From Mycoplasma sp. (ex Biomphalaria glabrata) (GTDB lineage: Bacteria > Bacillota_I > Bacilli_A > Mycoplasmatales > GCF-1484045): a stretch of 64,000 bases of DNA. A program made the position numbers and the translations under genes. Position 1 is the stretch's first letter. Every line of letters starts with the position of its first letter. The stretch is from assembly GCF_001484045.1 (NCBI RefSeq), contig NZ_CP013128.1, forward strand, positions 1-64,000, in the 5' to 3' direction. The notes under the pieces were generated by a model. It saw nothing but the letters and a program-made list of their open reading frames with translations, was not told the DNA's origin and did not search any database. Shown in pieces: positions 21,560-34,900 of this stretch.

Positions 21560-22665
21560 ATGTCCACAACAAGCATTAAGGGAAAAAACGATAATTTTAA
21601 AGCAGAAAATGACTATGTTAGAAAATGAATAGATACTGTAAATTCAAACAATAGTGCACAACCTATAAACCTGTTTTTTCATTAGCATTAATACAATGCA
21701 TTATTAATAAAGGGCATAAGGGTCTGTATTACATTGAAATAAAGGATGTATTTGTAAATTTTGTTATATTATGTTGAATTTCTGCGGGTTATTATAAATT
21801 TAGACAAAATCCGACAGCAAGGAATAAGAGTGGAATCGATAAATGAATACTTCCTTTAATTGAGAATTTTAAAAAAACTTATAAACTTCCTGATAATGAT
21901 GAATGCGCTATTAAAGATATTAAAAAAGTTAAAAACTTTATTACAAATGAATACGACAAAAATAAAAATTTAAAAGAATTGAATACAATTTTCAAAAATG
22001 GACCTTATAAACATTTTGGGAAAAATTTAGAAATGATGAAAAAACATGAAAAAAATAATAAACCTTTTCAAATTGAAATAGATGAAGAAAAATATTTAAT
22101 TATTAAAAAATGAAAAAAAATTCTAATTAATGAATCTATTTTTAGATGAGCTGAATTAGTCGAAAAATATAATTATTCAGTTATTAATCCTATACAAAAA
22201 ATAGATTCATTTAAAGAAATCAACGGAGTTAAACGTGACATAATCACTTTCACAACGCATAAAGATATTCTTCAAGAATTTTACAATTCCATCAATCAAA
22301 GTGATGAAATTGAATGTTTTTATGATAGCATTTCTTTAAGGGAAATTAGTTGAGATCATTATATTCCTCATTCATACATGAGTTATGAGGATATATGAAA
22401 TTTAGTTCCAACTTCTATAAGTTTAAATAGTAGCAAAAGTAATAAATATCACGATAAATTTTTTAATAACGAAATTATTTGAAAACTATACAATAGAAAT
22501 GATCGTTTGTATAAATGGTTAATAGATGAAAAAGAACAGTTGGTAAAAGAGAAAAAATTTAAAGCATTAGATCTTGAAAAAATTATTTTTCAATTTAATT
22601 CTTGAAAAGAGTATGAAAAAATTAAGTCAAAGGTTGAAGAATTTAGAAGTTTTGATTGTATATAA
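21560..22665 (+). CDS. HNH endonuclease, frameshifted near its N-terminus
   Basis: Starts ATG-TCC at 21560; its first 13 residues MSTTSIKGKNDNF are encoded across the right inverted repeat. After about 35 codons the frame breaks at A3/T6 (21667-21679). One extra base, for example a seventh T at 21674-21679, rejoins it to a 368-residue product (SLALIQCIINKGHKGLYYIEIKDVF onward). The C-terminal third has an HNH core: WDHYIPHSY, then NLVPTSISLNSSKSNK. TGA Trp codons throughout. Partner gene of the switch; target unknown, possibly foreign or modified DNA (inference). Confidence 0.8.
21565..21600. repeat. Right arm of 36-bp inverted repeat (recombination site)
   Basis: Begins CACAACAAGCATTAAGG and is the exact reverse complement of 20626-20661. 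It lies inside the 5' coding region of the HNH gene, codons 3 to about 14. Confidence 0.95.
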
Positions 22666-22688
22666 TATTAGTAAAAATACGTATAATA

Positions 22689-23063
22689 TTAATTTATATC
22701 TTTAATATAATTTTCCATTATCGATAAATGTCTCTCTACTCTAACCTTTTTATTTAAAGTAAAAATCAATTTTAATATTTGTTTATTAGTGCAATTTTTT
22801 TTAAGTAAATTTTCAATGATTTTTGCAGAAGAAGACTTACTCAAGTTGTATTCAGTTTTAGCATTATGGAAATTGTAAAAATCACTTAAGAATTTATCGA
22901 TTCTGTTACCATCGTTTTTATCATAATATTTTACAAGAATCAAATCTTTTAAAACTTTTGATCTTATGTATATATTGTGAGATCAAGTAATTCTAGAAAT
23001 ATAAATTACAAGAAATGATGAAATCACTAAACTTATGATGGAAACAATTAAATCCAAATTCAT
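22689..23063 (-). CDS. Small membrane-anchored hypothetical protein
   Basis: 124 residues from the ATG at 23063, preceded by AAAGGA. One N-terminal transmembrane segment (LIVSIISLVISSFLVIYI), then a basic cytoplasmic-type domain rich in Lys and Asn (SSSAKIIENLLKKNCTNKQILKLI). It ends 23 bases from the convergent HNH gene. Not recognised; it could belong to the island or to the chromosome beside it. Confidence 0.65.
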
Positions 23064-23143
23064 AAAAATCCTTTCACGTTCATTATAAGTTTTTTTGAAT
23101 AAATCTAAAATTAAGTGCAAACAATGCAATTAAAACAGTTTAG

Positions 23144-23331
23144 TTATTGAACATGCTTGTGTATGATGAAAACCATAATTATTCCAGCTAAAGCTATTGA
23201 AATCATTAATGTTAAATAAATAATAAATATAATAGTTCATTTCTTATTTAATTCAACTTTTCTACTTTTAAATTCAAGTTTTAACTTCTTATTTTTATTT
23301 ACTGAAATAGTATTAATTCTTATTTTCACAA
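23144..23331 (-). pseudogene. Possible small membrane protein, broken in a T6 tract
   Basis: A GTG at 23331 with GAGGG five bases upstream opens a frame that stops after 27 codons. Deleting one base at T6 23279-23284 would join it to a good transmembrane segment (IIFIIYLTLMISIALAGIIMVFII) and HKHVQ, about 62 residues in all. The ribosome binding site and helix make a real gene plausible; it could also be chance. Confidence 0.4.
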
Positions 23332-23340
23332 AACCCTCTT

Positions 23341-24975
23341 TTATTTTAGTTTATTTAAAATGTTATCATTGAAAAGTTTGTCAATATTTCCATGTTCAAT
23401 ATTAATTGAATTAGGAGCAATCAGTTTAATCTTCGATTGATTTATATGTGTTGTTAAAACGCTATATAATCCAAAAAGGTTAGGATATTCTTCTAATAGA
23501 ATTATCTCTTGGTAACTATCAATAATGTTAATAACTTTTTTTGATAAAGGATAGATTTGTTTTAAATTGATTAAATCATACCTTTTTTTAGTATTAATTA
23601 CATAATTTGATAACTTATCATAACTAATTACTAATTTACTACTATTATCTACTATTTTTTTACTACTACTTCTAATTCATATGAAATCATCAAATTTTTG
23701 TTTTTCGTCGTTTGTGTAGTATTTATTTATTCTAATAACGGTGATTTGTTTTTTAGTTATCCCTAATTCTAAACAATGTTGAAATTCTTTACTATTACTT
23801 GGAGCATATATAACTGCGTTATCTAATCCAACAAACATTTTTAAATCATAAAAACCATGTTGAACATTACCACCTTCATTTATTCCTGACTGATCAATAA
23901 TAAAAACGCAATGCAAATTCATTAATGCAATATCTTGTATGATTTGGTCATACCCTTTTCTTAAAAAACAATTTCCTACAAAAACAACAGGAACGTTGTT
24001 TGATAATGCAACCCCTGATGCAAAAGAAACAGCATGGTCTTCAGCTATTCCAACATCGATTGTTTGTTTAGGATACTTTAAATATAGATTATGTAAATTT
24101 AGTGCATATTGCATACCAGCAGTAATTAAATATACATTTTTATTTTTTTTCAAACACTCATCTATAATTGATGGATAATGGTTACTTCATTTGTCATAAT
24201 TATTTTTGGTAGGAATTGAATGGTACTTCCCTACTTTATCTTGACTAGCTTCTTCGTGACCATGACCTTTAATAGTTTTAAAATGAATCAAAGTATGTTT
24301 ATTAGATGTTTTAGCTTTTTTGAAAGCATTACTAATTTCATTTAAATTATGCCCATCTACTGGCCCAATATAGTTAATACCATATGTTAGGCAATAATTT
24401 TGATAATTTATGTCATTTGTTCCTAAACTACCAATATTTGGGCCAATTCCTTGAGAATTATCATTTAAAGCTATAATGATAGAATTTTTAATAGAATTTA
24501 AATGATTAAAACATTCAGCTATTTGACCTGTTGCAAAAGATTGATCACCAATAACATTAACGATGTATTCATTTTTTTTTAGACAAAAAGCTCAACCTGC
24601 TGCAATCGATAAAGAATTACCGGCATTTCCTTGTTCGATAAAATCGTATTTGCTTTCTTTTCTTGATTGGAATCCTTTTAATCCATTAAATTGTTTTAGT
24701 GTTTCAAATCTTTTTGCACGACCAGTTAAAATTTTTCATCCATAGGTATTATGCCCAATATCAAATAAAATCTTATCTTTTTCTAAATCAAATTCTTTTA
24801 TTATTCCATAAGATATTTCTAACGCAGAAAGAGATGAACTTAAATGTCCACCTGTTGTTTCGGTAGTTTTAATGATTAAATCGCGAGTCTGTTGTAAAAT
24901 AGTTAAATCTTCTAGATGATTTAATTTTTTATAGTCTTTAACGTTTTTAACATTGTTGATTAAAATTTTACTCAT
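23341..24975 (-). CDS. dxs: 1-deoxy-D-xylulose-5-phosphate synthase
   Basis: 544 residues, intact, shorter than the usual 620. Thiamine-diphosphate site: GGHLSSSLSALEISYGII, FDIGHNTYGWKILTGR, GNAGNSLSIAAGWAF, VIGDQSFATGQI with LNDNSQGIGPN; PVDGHN follows. The pyrimidine/transketolase-like part has DVGIAEDHAVSFASGVAL with the catalytic Glu. It makes DXP from pyruvate and glyceraldehyde-3-P for isoprenoids or cofactors. The D of the usual GDG is followed by Q, a family variation to note. Its start overlaps the PPC-domain gene by 8 bases. Confidence 0.9.
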
Positions 24976-25423
24976 GAGTTATGAAAAATAATTCTTTTTT
25001 CTGATTATCTTGTCTTCTGATAACTTCTTGGTTTTTATTAAAAAAAACTCGTAAATTTAATTCAATAATTAATCCGACAGTTCCTTCAAACAAATGTCCA
25101 CCCTTGCAATCATGGTTATTATCAAAATAAGTAACATGTAAATGAGGAGTTATCTTATTAATGCTTTTGTTAATTGTAAAATTACCAATTAATGACGTTA
25201 CTTCCTGCAATCCTTTATCATCTTTTTTACAAATATATTTACCAAAATCATCCACTAATCCATATTCTATTGAAGAAGTTGCTCCGATTCCTTGGATAGA
25301 ACCTGATACAACTTGATATTCTTTAGCAAATTCGTTCAAAGTTTCTATAATTTTTTCCCCACTTGGGATTGAAATTATGAAATCGTTCTCCGTTATTTCT
25401 TTTACAACAATATTGCTTTTCAT
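24968..25423 (-). CDS. PPC domain (DUF296) protein
   Basis: 151 residues. The core PHLHVTYFDNNHDCKGGHLFEGTVG matches the metal-binding H-x-H...G-G-H pattern of the PPC/DUF296 fold; SGSIQGIGATSSIEYGLVDD is the matching N-terminal strand region. Bacterial single-domain PPC proteins are trimers of uncertain function. Overlap with dxs implies co-translation. Confidence 0.82.
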   Translation of the reverse strand: MKSNIVVKEITENDFIISIPSGEKIIETLNEFAKEYQVVSGSIQGIGATSSIEYGLVDDFGKYICKKDDKGLQEVTSLIGNFTINKSINKITPHLHVTYFDNNHDCKGGHLFEGTVGLIIELNLRVFFNKNQEVIRRQDNQKKELFFITHE

Positions 25424-25425
25424 AA

Positions 25426-25872
25426 TTATTTTTTCTCCGATGTTAAATGCTTTTTAGTAGAAATTAATTTAAATGTTAATAATAATGATTTAACATCAGC
25501 TATTATCATTCCAATACCTAAAATTATTACCAATCCTAATAAAATCCCATTCGTTAAAACAGCATTTGTAGAATTTATTTCTCTACCAATGATTGAAAAA
25601 ACAATAATAGTTAGGTTGATAGTTAACAGAGACGATGATCATATCATTAGTGATGTGTTTTCAAATTTGTTTTTTTTCAATATAGCAACACTTGTAAATA
25701 TGTTAAATACTAAAAATAAACTAACAACAATAATTAACCCAATAAAAATAACGTGACTATAATCATTTTTTGTAATCAAATTGATTGTTAAAATCGTTAA
25801 GATAAAACCAATTGAAAAAGTGTTAGTAAAGTTAGAAATTCTTCTTAATGCAATAATTACTCAATTACTCAT
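25426..25872 (-). CDS. Four-helix hypothetical membrane protein
   Basis: 148 residues with four hydrophobic helices (FSIGFILTILTINLI, VIFIGLIIVVSLFLVFNIF, SLLTINLTIIVFSII, GILLGLVIILGIGMIIAD) and a basic C-terminus ending SEKK. Its stop lies just before the PPC gene start, so it leads the dxs operon. Function not recognised. Confidence 0.7.
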
Positions 25873-25935
25873 TTATTATCCTCTTAATAATTATCATATA
25901 ACTATTCCATATTATCTACAAGTTGTACAAAATTG

Positions 25936-28900
25936 TTATTTTCTTTTATAAAATAATGAACCTGCATTATTTTTATTTTTTGCTAATTTCTGCGCCTTTT
26001 TCAAACGTTCTTGTTTTTCCTTAGCTGATGAAAAACCTTTTACAGTTTTACCTGTTTGAACTTTGGCTCTAATTTTTCTAATTACAAAAAAACCTGTTGG
26101 TCCAAATATCAATACCGCTGCTCCAGCAATAATAACCGGAATTACTCAACTTGGTAACGAAGAAGTTTCTGATGGTGGAACGATGTTTGGTAAACGACTA
26201 ATTACTTCATCAATAGATAAAACTTGATTATTATAGTCTGAGCTTGCAAGACTTATATTTGTACGAATTTTTCGACCAGTTTCTAAATCATTACCAACAG
26301 CGATTTGAATATAGGTATCACGAACAGCTTTGATTGTATGATGCAATTCAGAAACTGAAGTAATTGTGTTAATTCCTTGTTGTGCTGGCATTGGTAATGA
26401 ACTTGTTCCATCATAATTTGGTGATTCGTTGGCAAAATCAAAAGTTAATTTGTCATATGTAACTGAAGCAACTGAGTTTTCGGTTGAGTTTGGTGTATCT
26501 AGATTTTTAACGATAGTAATTTTCTGTGCCAAATTATATTCTGGAGTTCCGGTTGTCATATCAGCCACTGTAAATAATAATTGATCAAATGGAAAAATAT
26601 TATTTGATGGGATGATTTTGTAAGTAAATTGTTGAACCCCTTTTGTAATTACCAATGTTGAACCATATTTTACATTTCCATCCTGTGAAGTTGGTGAGAA
26701 TGTGATAGTATCGATATCACCATTTAATAAATGTTGGCCGGAATTAAGTTCTATAATCGAACCAGATATTTTTGCAGCTCCTAATAATTTTGGTGAAGTC
26801 GGTTGATAAATTAACTGTAATGGCGCTCCATATTGACCAAAGAACATAAATGAATGAGCCATATTTACGTTATTTCAATCAGCATTATCATCTCCTTGCG
26901 TTAATGAGAATCATTGAGATGTCATATCATTTAAATCTGCAGCTGAAGTTGGATTACCAGCTTGATTTAGGAATTTCGCTAAAGCTTGTTTAGCTTGATT
27001 TAAATCTTGATAGTTACCTCGGTAATTTGGTTGAGTCTTTCAAGATTTATTACTTTCTGAGTCAGCTAAGAAGTTAAATATCTCTGTTTGTCTTTTGAAA
27101 CCTTTTTCTGTTGCTGCTAAATCTTTACTACTTAATTCAGATTGTTCGTTAGCAAAATTATCTAAATTATCGCTGAATTTTTTTCAAGCATCGTAACTTA
27201 AACGATAAGTTGCAGAAGAATCAGGAATAGTCATTAAATTATATGTTTCTTTATCTAGAATATTCATTGAAATATCTATGTCGATTGATGCGCCTGTTGG
27301 ACCAGTCACTCAACCTGGTAAATTAGGATAATTTAATCCAGAACCATTAAATGTTGCAAAATAACCCTTAGAAACAGCAGAGTACTTATTATTAATAGAT
27401 TGTAAATAACCACGGAATATTGTTGTTTGTTCATTTTTAAAATTTACTTCGTCATTTCTAAAATTACTAATCACATTTTTTTCTCATGTTGGATTTGTAG
27501 CGGAACTATGTAATGAATGGATATAAGTTTTTAAAGCTATTGTATTAAATACATCTGATGTTATATCGCCACCATTACGAACATAAACACCGTTAGTAAT
27601 AGCATTATCTCCACCAAGAGTCTTATATGTTAATCTATTACCGTTTACATCATTAATAAAACCTCTAAAAATTGGTTTATATTCATTAATGATGTTAGTA
27701 ATATCAGCATCAAAAGCCGTATTTTCTTTAGCAGTAAAGTTATCATCCTGAGTTAGGTTTGTTGTAATTTTATCCAATGCGCTATTGTGCAATCATTTAC
27801 CATTTGTTACACGATCAACATTTTGGTAATTTCCAGGATCAGCTTTTAACGCTGTTAATGTTTCATTTAAAACTCAATTAACATTATTGTTAGCTGTTTT
27901 TACCATTCCTGGTAAAAAATTGCTATTAATTTCAGTCATTGATGTATACCCAAAGTATGCTGCTTGATAGCTTGAAATTAATGAAGTAACTTCGGTAGTT
28001 AATGAATTATTTTGAAAATTAATGAAATCTGCTCCTGGAGTACCTGGTGTAGAACTCATATATGTTGATAGCGTTGTTTTAAAGTGAATTCCGCTTTTTA
28101 AGTTAGTTGCATGTGAACTATCGACCGTTTGAAAAATTTTATATGTTGATGCGGATGTATTAGTTCAGTTATTACTACTTCAGGTAGCTATATCTCATAT
28201 CGCATCTAGTGCTGTTGTTGTTTGTCATCCGATTATTGTTCTTACTGTTTGTGGCATAGATGTTTGAACGTTATAACCATAGTAATTATTTTTAAAGAAT
28301 GTATTAATTAAATTGTCATTAATATCTAATACAAGAGCATTCATTTGTTCATCACGGAAATTATTTTCTTTCGTTAATGAATCATAAGTTGTGTGAATAT
28401 ATTGTGATTCTCAATCTCTAGTATCATTATTTTTGGTAATCAAAGTTGTTAATTTTGCTAAAACTTTACTATACACCCACCCATTTGCAATTGTTGAATC
28501 AGTAGTTTCAAGTAAGTAATTTTGGGTAGTTGTATATCCCATATATCATTGATTGTAGAAATCAACAATCGGTTGAAGAATTTTTGACATTTCTGCATCT
28601 TGATAAGTTTTAAAATCTATTAGATTTTTTGAACCATTAGCAAATATTTTGATGTATTCCATCATAAATTTATTTCCATCACCAACAGCCGTTGAACGAA
28701 TAATTTCTAAGTCGCTACGAATTGTTACATCACTTCAATTATTATTACTGCTGCTATATTTAGATTCATATCATGTTCCTGTGTAACCGATTATTCCAAA
28801 ATAATTATTACGTCATGATTGATTAATTGAATTAATATCTGCCAATGCTGCTCTCAAATCACGAGCTAAGATGGTGTTTCCAGTTGGCAAATCACTACTT

Positions 28901-31900
28901 GTACCCAAATTTGTACCAAATGTTGTTAATGTAGAATTAATTGTTTTCAATGATAATGTGTGAGCGTAATTTCACATATTTGTTTTCAATTCATCAAGTG
29001 TTAGCATTGATATTGCTTGTGTACCAAATCATAAATTTAAACTTGTTAAATCAGCTCCAGTCGCATAACCATAATAGTTATCATTATATTGTTGAGCAAT
29101 TGATGCAATTTGATTAGTCAATTGTAATTCAGATCAAGTTTTATAATTTAATAATTCACCAATTGGTTCATTTGTTGATCCTTGTATTGTATATAACCCT
29201 TTTAAAAATCCGGCAATTGCTGTAAAGTCTTTTCCAGCATCAGTTACTAAATCACTCGTTAAAACTTGTGTACCAAATAACGTATATAAAGTATCAACGT
29301 CAGTTGGAACACCATTAGTGACGGTTCCGTTCATATTAAACATTAAAGCGATATGTTTTGAACCTACAAATACTTCAGTTGATGGTGAAACATCAAATTC
29401 ATAACCAAAATAATATTTATTTAAGATTGATAAAATTTTTGTTAAGTCACTTTTTGCTGCAGTTGTTTGGTTTGTATTAAAAGTTGTTAAATCGGTATCT
29501 GTAATTCCTTTCAAGAAAGTATAAATATGATAAATTCCTTGACCATTTTTCTCGTGGTTAGTAATTTTTATAATTGCATTATCGATTGTTAAAAGACTTA
29601 TTTGGTCGCTATCAAAAAAACTATCTAATAAATTTTGTGGAATTGAAGTTTCTCCGTATCCTCAATATTTTTCTCGAATTGATGTTCGAATAGCATCCAC
29701 ATTATTTCTAAATTTAGTATTTTGTTCTTGAATAAATTCATTCATATTTAGATCGCTAGCATCATTTAATCCATCAAAGAAATTGTGTAGTTCATATAAA
29801 TGTGGGAAACCATCTCCACCATTTTTTAATACAACGTTATTTTTAAAAGATGTAAATAATGTTGCTGAGTTTAATTGTGTTCCATTTGCAACATTCAATA
29901 AAATCGTAGTACTAATTAATGATGTACAGTCAGTCATATAACCAAAATAATTAGCTTCAATAAGATTGTATGTTGTAGTTCATGCTGTACTCAATGAATT
30001 ATTTTGATCATTGATAAAAGCAGTTACATCTGCTCCATTCTGAGTTATTCCATTAAAGTAAGAATGTGCACTTCATTTACCAACAAAATTTGGATCACTA
30101 GTTGGGAAGTTGGTAATAAAATATTGAGTTAATGTTGTTGAATCTAACGCAGTATCCAAGTTTTGTCCCATTAAAATATATTTTGAAATATTATTATCAG
30201 CTAATTTTTCAAAACCGTAATATGAAGAACTAATTCAATTTATTATGACTGTAAATCTTGCTTGCAATTGTGATTTTTGATCATCATTAAATTCTTTAAT
30301 ATCACCATCAGTTGTTATTCCCTCTAAAAATGTGCTAACAGCGTATTTACTTGGGAATCCGACCGTTGTGGCTGCTATTCCATTTTTAAAATTCGAAACG
30401 ATTTGGTTTAAAATGATTTCTATATCGATAGGATAGCCATGTAGAATAACCTGAGCAATGTCATTTGTTGTTAATAATGAACTAGACGGAGCATATCCAT
30501 AGTATGAAGGTGTTATTTCATCAACAATGCGTTTAAGTTCTTTATTTAAATAAATGTCTTGATTATTTTTGAAATCTAAAAATTGAGTTGAATCGATCCC
30601 TGCCGTAAACGATTTTAATTCTCACAACCCATTTAATCCGGTAGGAAAGCTTGTTGAACTAAATGTTGCAATAATTCCACTAGCAGTTAACTCTGTTCCT
30701 TCAGTAAAATTAACTAATAATTTATCAACATCACTAACAACTAAACCATCAACTGCTGTTTTTGTAATTCAACCATAGTAACCATCTTTAACACCGTTAA
30801 TGATGGTATTAATAGCGTCAGTCAGTAATTTTGTTTCATTAGTTTTAAATTTATTTGTTTCAGTAACAGTAATTCCTTCTGTAAACTCTTTTAATTCTCA
30901 CAACCCTTTTAATCCGGTCGGTAAATTCGTTGAACTAAATGTCGCAATAATTCCACTAGCGGTTAACTCTGTTCCTTCAGTAAAATTAACTAATAGTTTA
31001 TCAACATCACTAATAACTAACGAACCCGATGCTGTTTTTGTAATTCAACCATAATAACCATCTTTAACGGTGTTAATGATGGTATCAACAGCATCAGTTA
31101 ATAATTTTGTTTCATTATTTTTGAAGGAAGTAGCTTGAGTAGAATCAATTCCTGTTAAAAATTGATTCATTAGATATAACCCAGCAACACCAGTTGGTAA
31201 ATTAGTACTTGTAATTGTTGCAATAATTCCGCTAGCTGTTAACTCGGTTCCTTGCGTGAAATGAACGAGCAATTTGTCTACGTCGCTAATTACTAATCCA
31301 CCTGTTGTTGTTTTTGTAATTCAACCATAATAACCATCTTTAACAGAGTTAATAACGTCTGTAACCGAATTTGTTAATTTAGTTTTTTGATCATTTACGA
31401 AATTAGTTACATCTGCTCCATTTTGAGTTATTCCGTTAAAGTAAGAATGTGCACTTCATTTACCAACAAAATTTGGATCACCAGTTGGGAAGTTGGTGAT
31501 AAAATATTGAGCTAATGTTGTAGGGTTTAATTCTGTATTAATAACTTGCCCCATCAAGATATATTTTGAGATATTATTATCAGCTAATTTATCAAAACCA
31601 TAATAGTTTGGCGATATTCAATTAATGATAGTTGTAAATTGATTAGTCAATTGAGTTTTTTGGTCATCATTAAATTCTTTAATATCACCAGTTGAAGTTA
31701 TTGATTCTAAAAATGTGCTAACAGCGTATTTACTTGGAAATCCAGTTGCTGCAGCTGCTATTCCATTTTTAAAATTTGATAATACTTGCGCTAGCGTAAT
31801 TTCGGTAGCAAAATTCTGTCCATATAAAATAACTTGTGCTACAGTATTTGTTGTTAACAGTGAACTAGATGGATTATAACCGAAGAAAGAAGGATTGATG

Positions 31901-34900
31901 GCATCAAGAATTCTTTGCAGTTCAATATTTAAATGAGTTGATTGATTGTTACTAAAATTAGTTGTTTGAGTGGTGTCAATTCCTTCAACAAACGCTTTTA
32001 ATCCTCATAATCCTGTTAATCCGGTCGGTAAATTCGTTGAACTAAATGTCGCAATAATTCCGCTAGCAGTTAACTCTGTTCCTTCAGTAAAATTAACTAA
32101 TAGTTTATCAACATCACTAATAACTAACGAACCCGATGCTGTTTTTGTAATTCAACCATAATAACTATCTTTAATTAATCCAATAATTTCATTTATTTTA
32201 GCTGTTAGGTTAGTTTTTTGATCGGTAGTTCAGGCAATTACATCAGAATTTTGCGCATTTTTTAATGGGTCCATTATTGATTTGGTTGCTCATGGCCCAG
32301 GAAATTCAGCTGTCGTTGTTGGCAAATGAGCGATAAAATATTGGGCTAAAGTTGCGGAGTTTAAAGCGGTTCCGGCTGTTTGCCCAATAAGTAAATAATT
32401 AGTGATTTTGTTGTTTGTTAAACCTGCATATCCGTAGTATGAATTATTAATCAAATTGATAATTGATTGAAAATCTGCTTGAAGATTTGTTAATTGCGCA
32501 TCTTTTCAAGTTGTAAATTGTGTAACTCTTGTAAAATTATATTTCGAAGTAGCAGCTGTTCATGAATAAAAAGTACTTAATTTATTGTATGTACTTTTTG
32601 TATGTGTAAACAAATTAATAAATGTAGTTTTATTGATTAATTGAGACGGTGAACCACTAAAATAAGCACTTACATCAAATTTATTAACTATAGCTGGGTC
32701 AGGATAACCTAAATATTCTGTTTTTAAGAAGGTATCATATAAATCATTTATTGCTCCATTAAAGGAATTTAAATTAATATCTTTATATGCTTGGAATTCA
32801 ACAGTGTACCCGAAAGGAAATTTTTGAGTATTTGCATCTTTTCCAGCAATAATTGAAACACTTATGTTATTTCATATTTTTGAAGAAATAAATAAATTTA
32901 ATGCTGTTTTACCGTTTCAACTACTACCCGTCATAACATTTACTCATCGAGCTTTAAGGTCGTTAACTGTGCTAATTGGGTTAGAAGTGTTTTGATCAAT
33001 GTAATAATTTCATAAAGTGTTATTAGCACTATTAATATCTGCAAAACCATAATAAAATGTATTAAATTCTGCAAATATTTGAGTAATATAATAATTTAAT
33101 TGATTACTTGATCAGTTTTTAAACTCATTAAAAGCCATTTCAATACTTGAACCTGAAGCAATATTAAAGTAAGGATCAATAAATCTAATTGGAGTTCCAG
33201 AAGTTAATTTATTTTTAAACTCATTTATTAATCTTTGTAACCCAGTTTTTGGATTACTAATATCATTGTCTGATTTATCAAAAATTAACCCATTATTAGT
33301 ATCTAATACGTAAGTTGGAAACATGTTGGGTAAATTAGTTTCATTATATCAACCTCATTGGTGACCTAAAGATGTTCCTTCAAGGGTAATAATTCATTTG
33401 TCATAAGTACTATTTAGCAATGTTTGAATAGCTTGATTTTGGATACTTACGAAATCAGTAATAATTTGGTCATATTCAGCTTGAGAAATAGTGGGTAAAT
33501 TTGAAGTTGCAGCTATTGTCATATCGCTAATGGTCATAGGGCTAAATGAAAAATCATCTTTTTTACCTAATCATGTTGCTATATTTTCGATAGCTGCTTT
33601 CTGAGCCGCTGTTGCTCCGCTAGTATGAAGTGCAGTTAAATCAACAAAAAACAAATTTTGTGAAAAAAAGGTGGTAAATTGTTGAAGAAGTGGGCTTGTA
33701 GCATCATTTCTAAAATGTCTTTGAAAAACATCTTGTGATGAAGATAAATCAAGAGTTATTATATCTTTGCCAGTTGAAGCAATGTAGTTAATTTTAGAAC
33801 TACTAAAAGTTTGTTCATTACTAAAAAAAGTTTTAGCTGTATTGTAATCATAAGATTCTAAATTTGTGATTTTGTCATTTTCAATATTAAAAGCAAAATA
33901 TCTACTACTTCTTGGTATAGATTTTGCATCTGGAGTGTTAGACATAACTCCGCTTGGAAATAAATAATAAATGTCATTATGACCTTTAAAAAAAGAAAAA
34001 GTTATAGCTTCAGCAGAATAGAACTCGTATTCACTATTTTTGGGAAATTGAAAACTAGCAGTTGCTGTAGCGTTACCTTTTGAATCTATAACACCCATAT
34101 CTAAATTCGCTGAACTGGTTCCGTTGTCTCCTAAATTTATAAAAATGGTTCCATTGTCACTCTTAAACGTTCAGTATCCAAGAGTGTTCTTATATGGAGT
34201 AAAATTTATTGTAAATGGTTCAGCTTGTACATCGCTATATAAATTCTTTCATCCTAATAATGGTTTAGATGGATCAGCTCCACCACTATAGTCATGTTTT
34301 GGTATGGCAGTATCATCAACAAAATCAACATCTTGGACATCGAAACCAGCATCAATGCCAGCCACATTAAACCCTGCCAATGTTCAATTTGGATTTCTAG
34401 GATCAAAATTTATTAAACGATAAACTTCTATTAGTTTAGTATCTTGAGAAATTCACGTAAAGGTTATTATCTTATATTTATTTATCGGTTCAGTATTATC
34501 GTAATATATGCTAATATTTCTAATTGTATTTTGTCCTAAATTACCGCCAGACAAAACATATGTCGTTGAGTCACCGCTTTTTAAGTTAGTTACCCCCGCA
34601 CTTCACAATCCGGTCCCATAGGGATTAGAACTATCACCGCTATCACGGAAAAAGGTAACTAAATCTTCGCCTACTATTTGAGGTTTCAACACTATTTTTT
34701 TACTAACATCAAAACCTAAACTAACCTTCTTGTTTACAACCGTTAATTCTTTAGTTGATGGATCGATTGAGTATGTGGCAAATGAATCAAAATGAGGTCT
34801 TTTAAAAGTTGGAACTCAATAAGGAACAACAACATATTGATCAGATTTTATGGTTGTAAAACCAGAATTATCTCTTAGATTATTCCCTCCGAAATTACTA

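Larger units (their letters stand above)
20662..21564. mobile_element. Predicted invertible segment carrying recombinase, promoter and start codon
   Basis: About 0.9 kb bounded by perfect 36-bp inverted repeats. It contains a tyrosine recombinase, a consensus TATAAT and an ATG-TCC that runs into the right repeat in frame. The frame entering the repeat is the same on both flanks, so either outer gene (HNH nuclease on the right, DndC on the left) can receive the promoter and start. Present orientation: HNH gene on, DndC gene off. Inversion itself is inferred, not observed. Confidence 0.85.
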
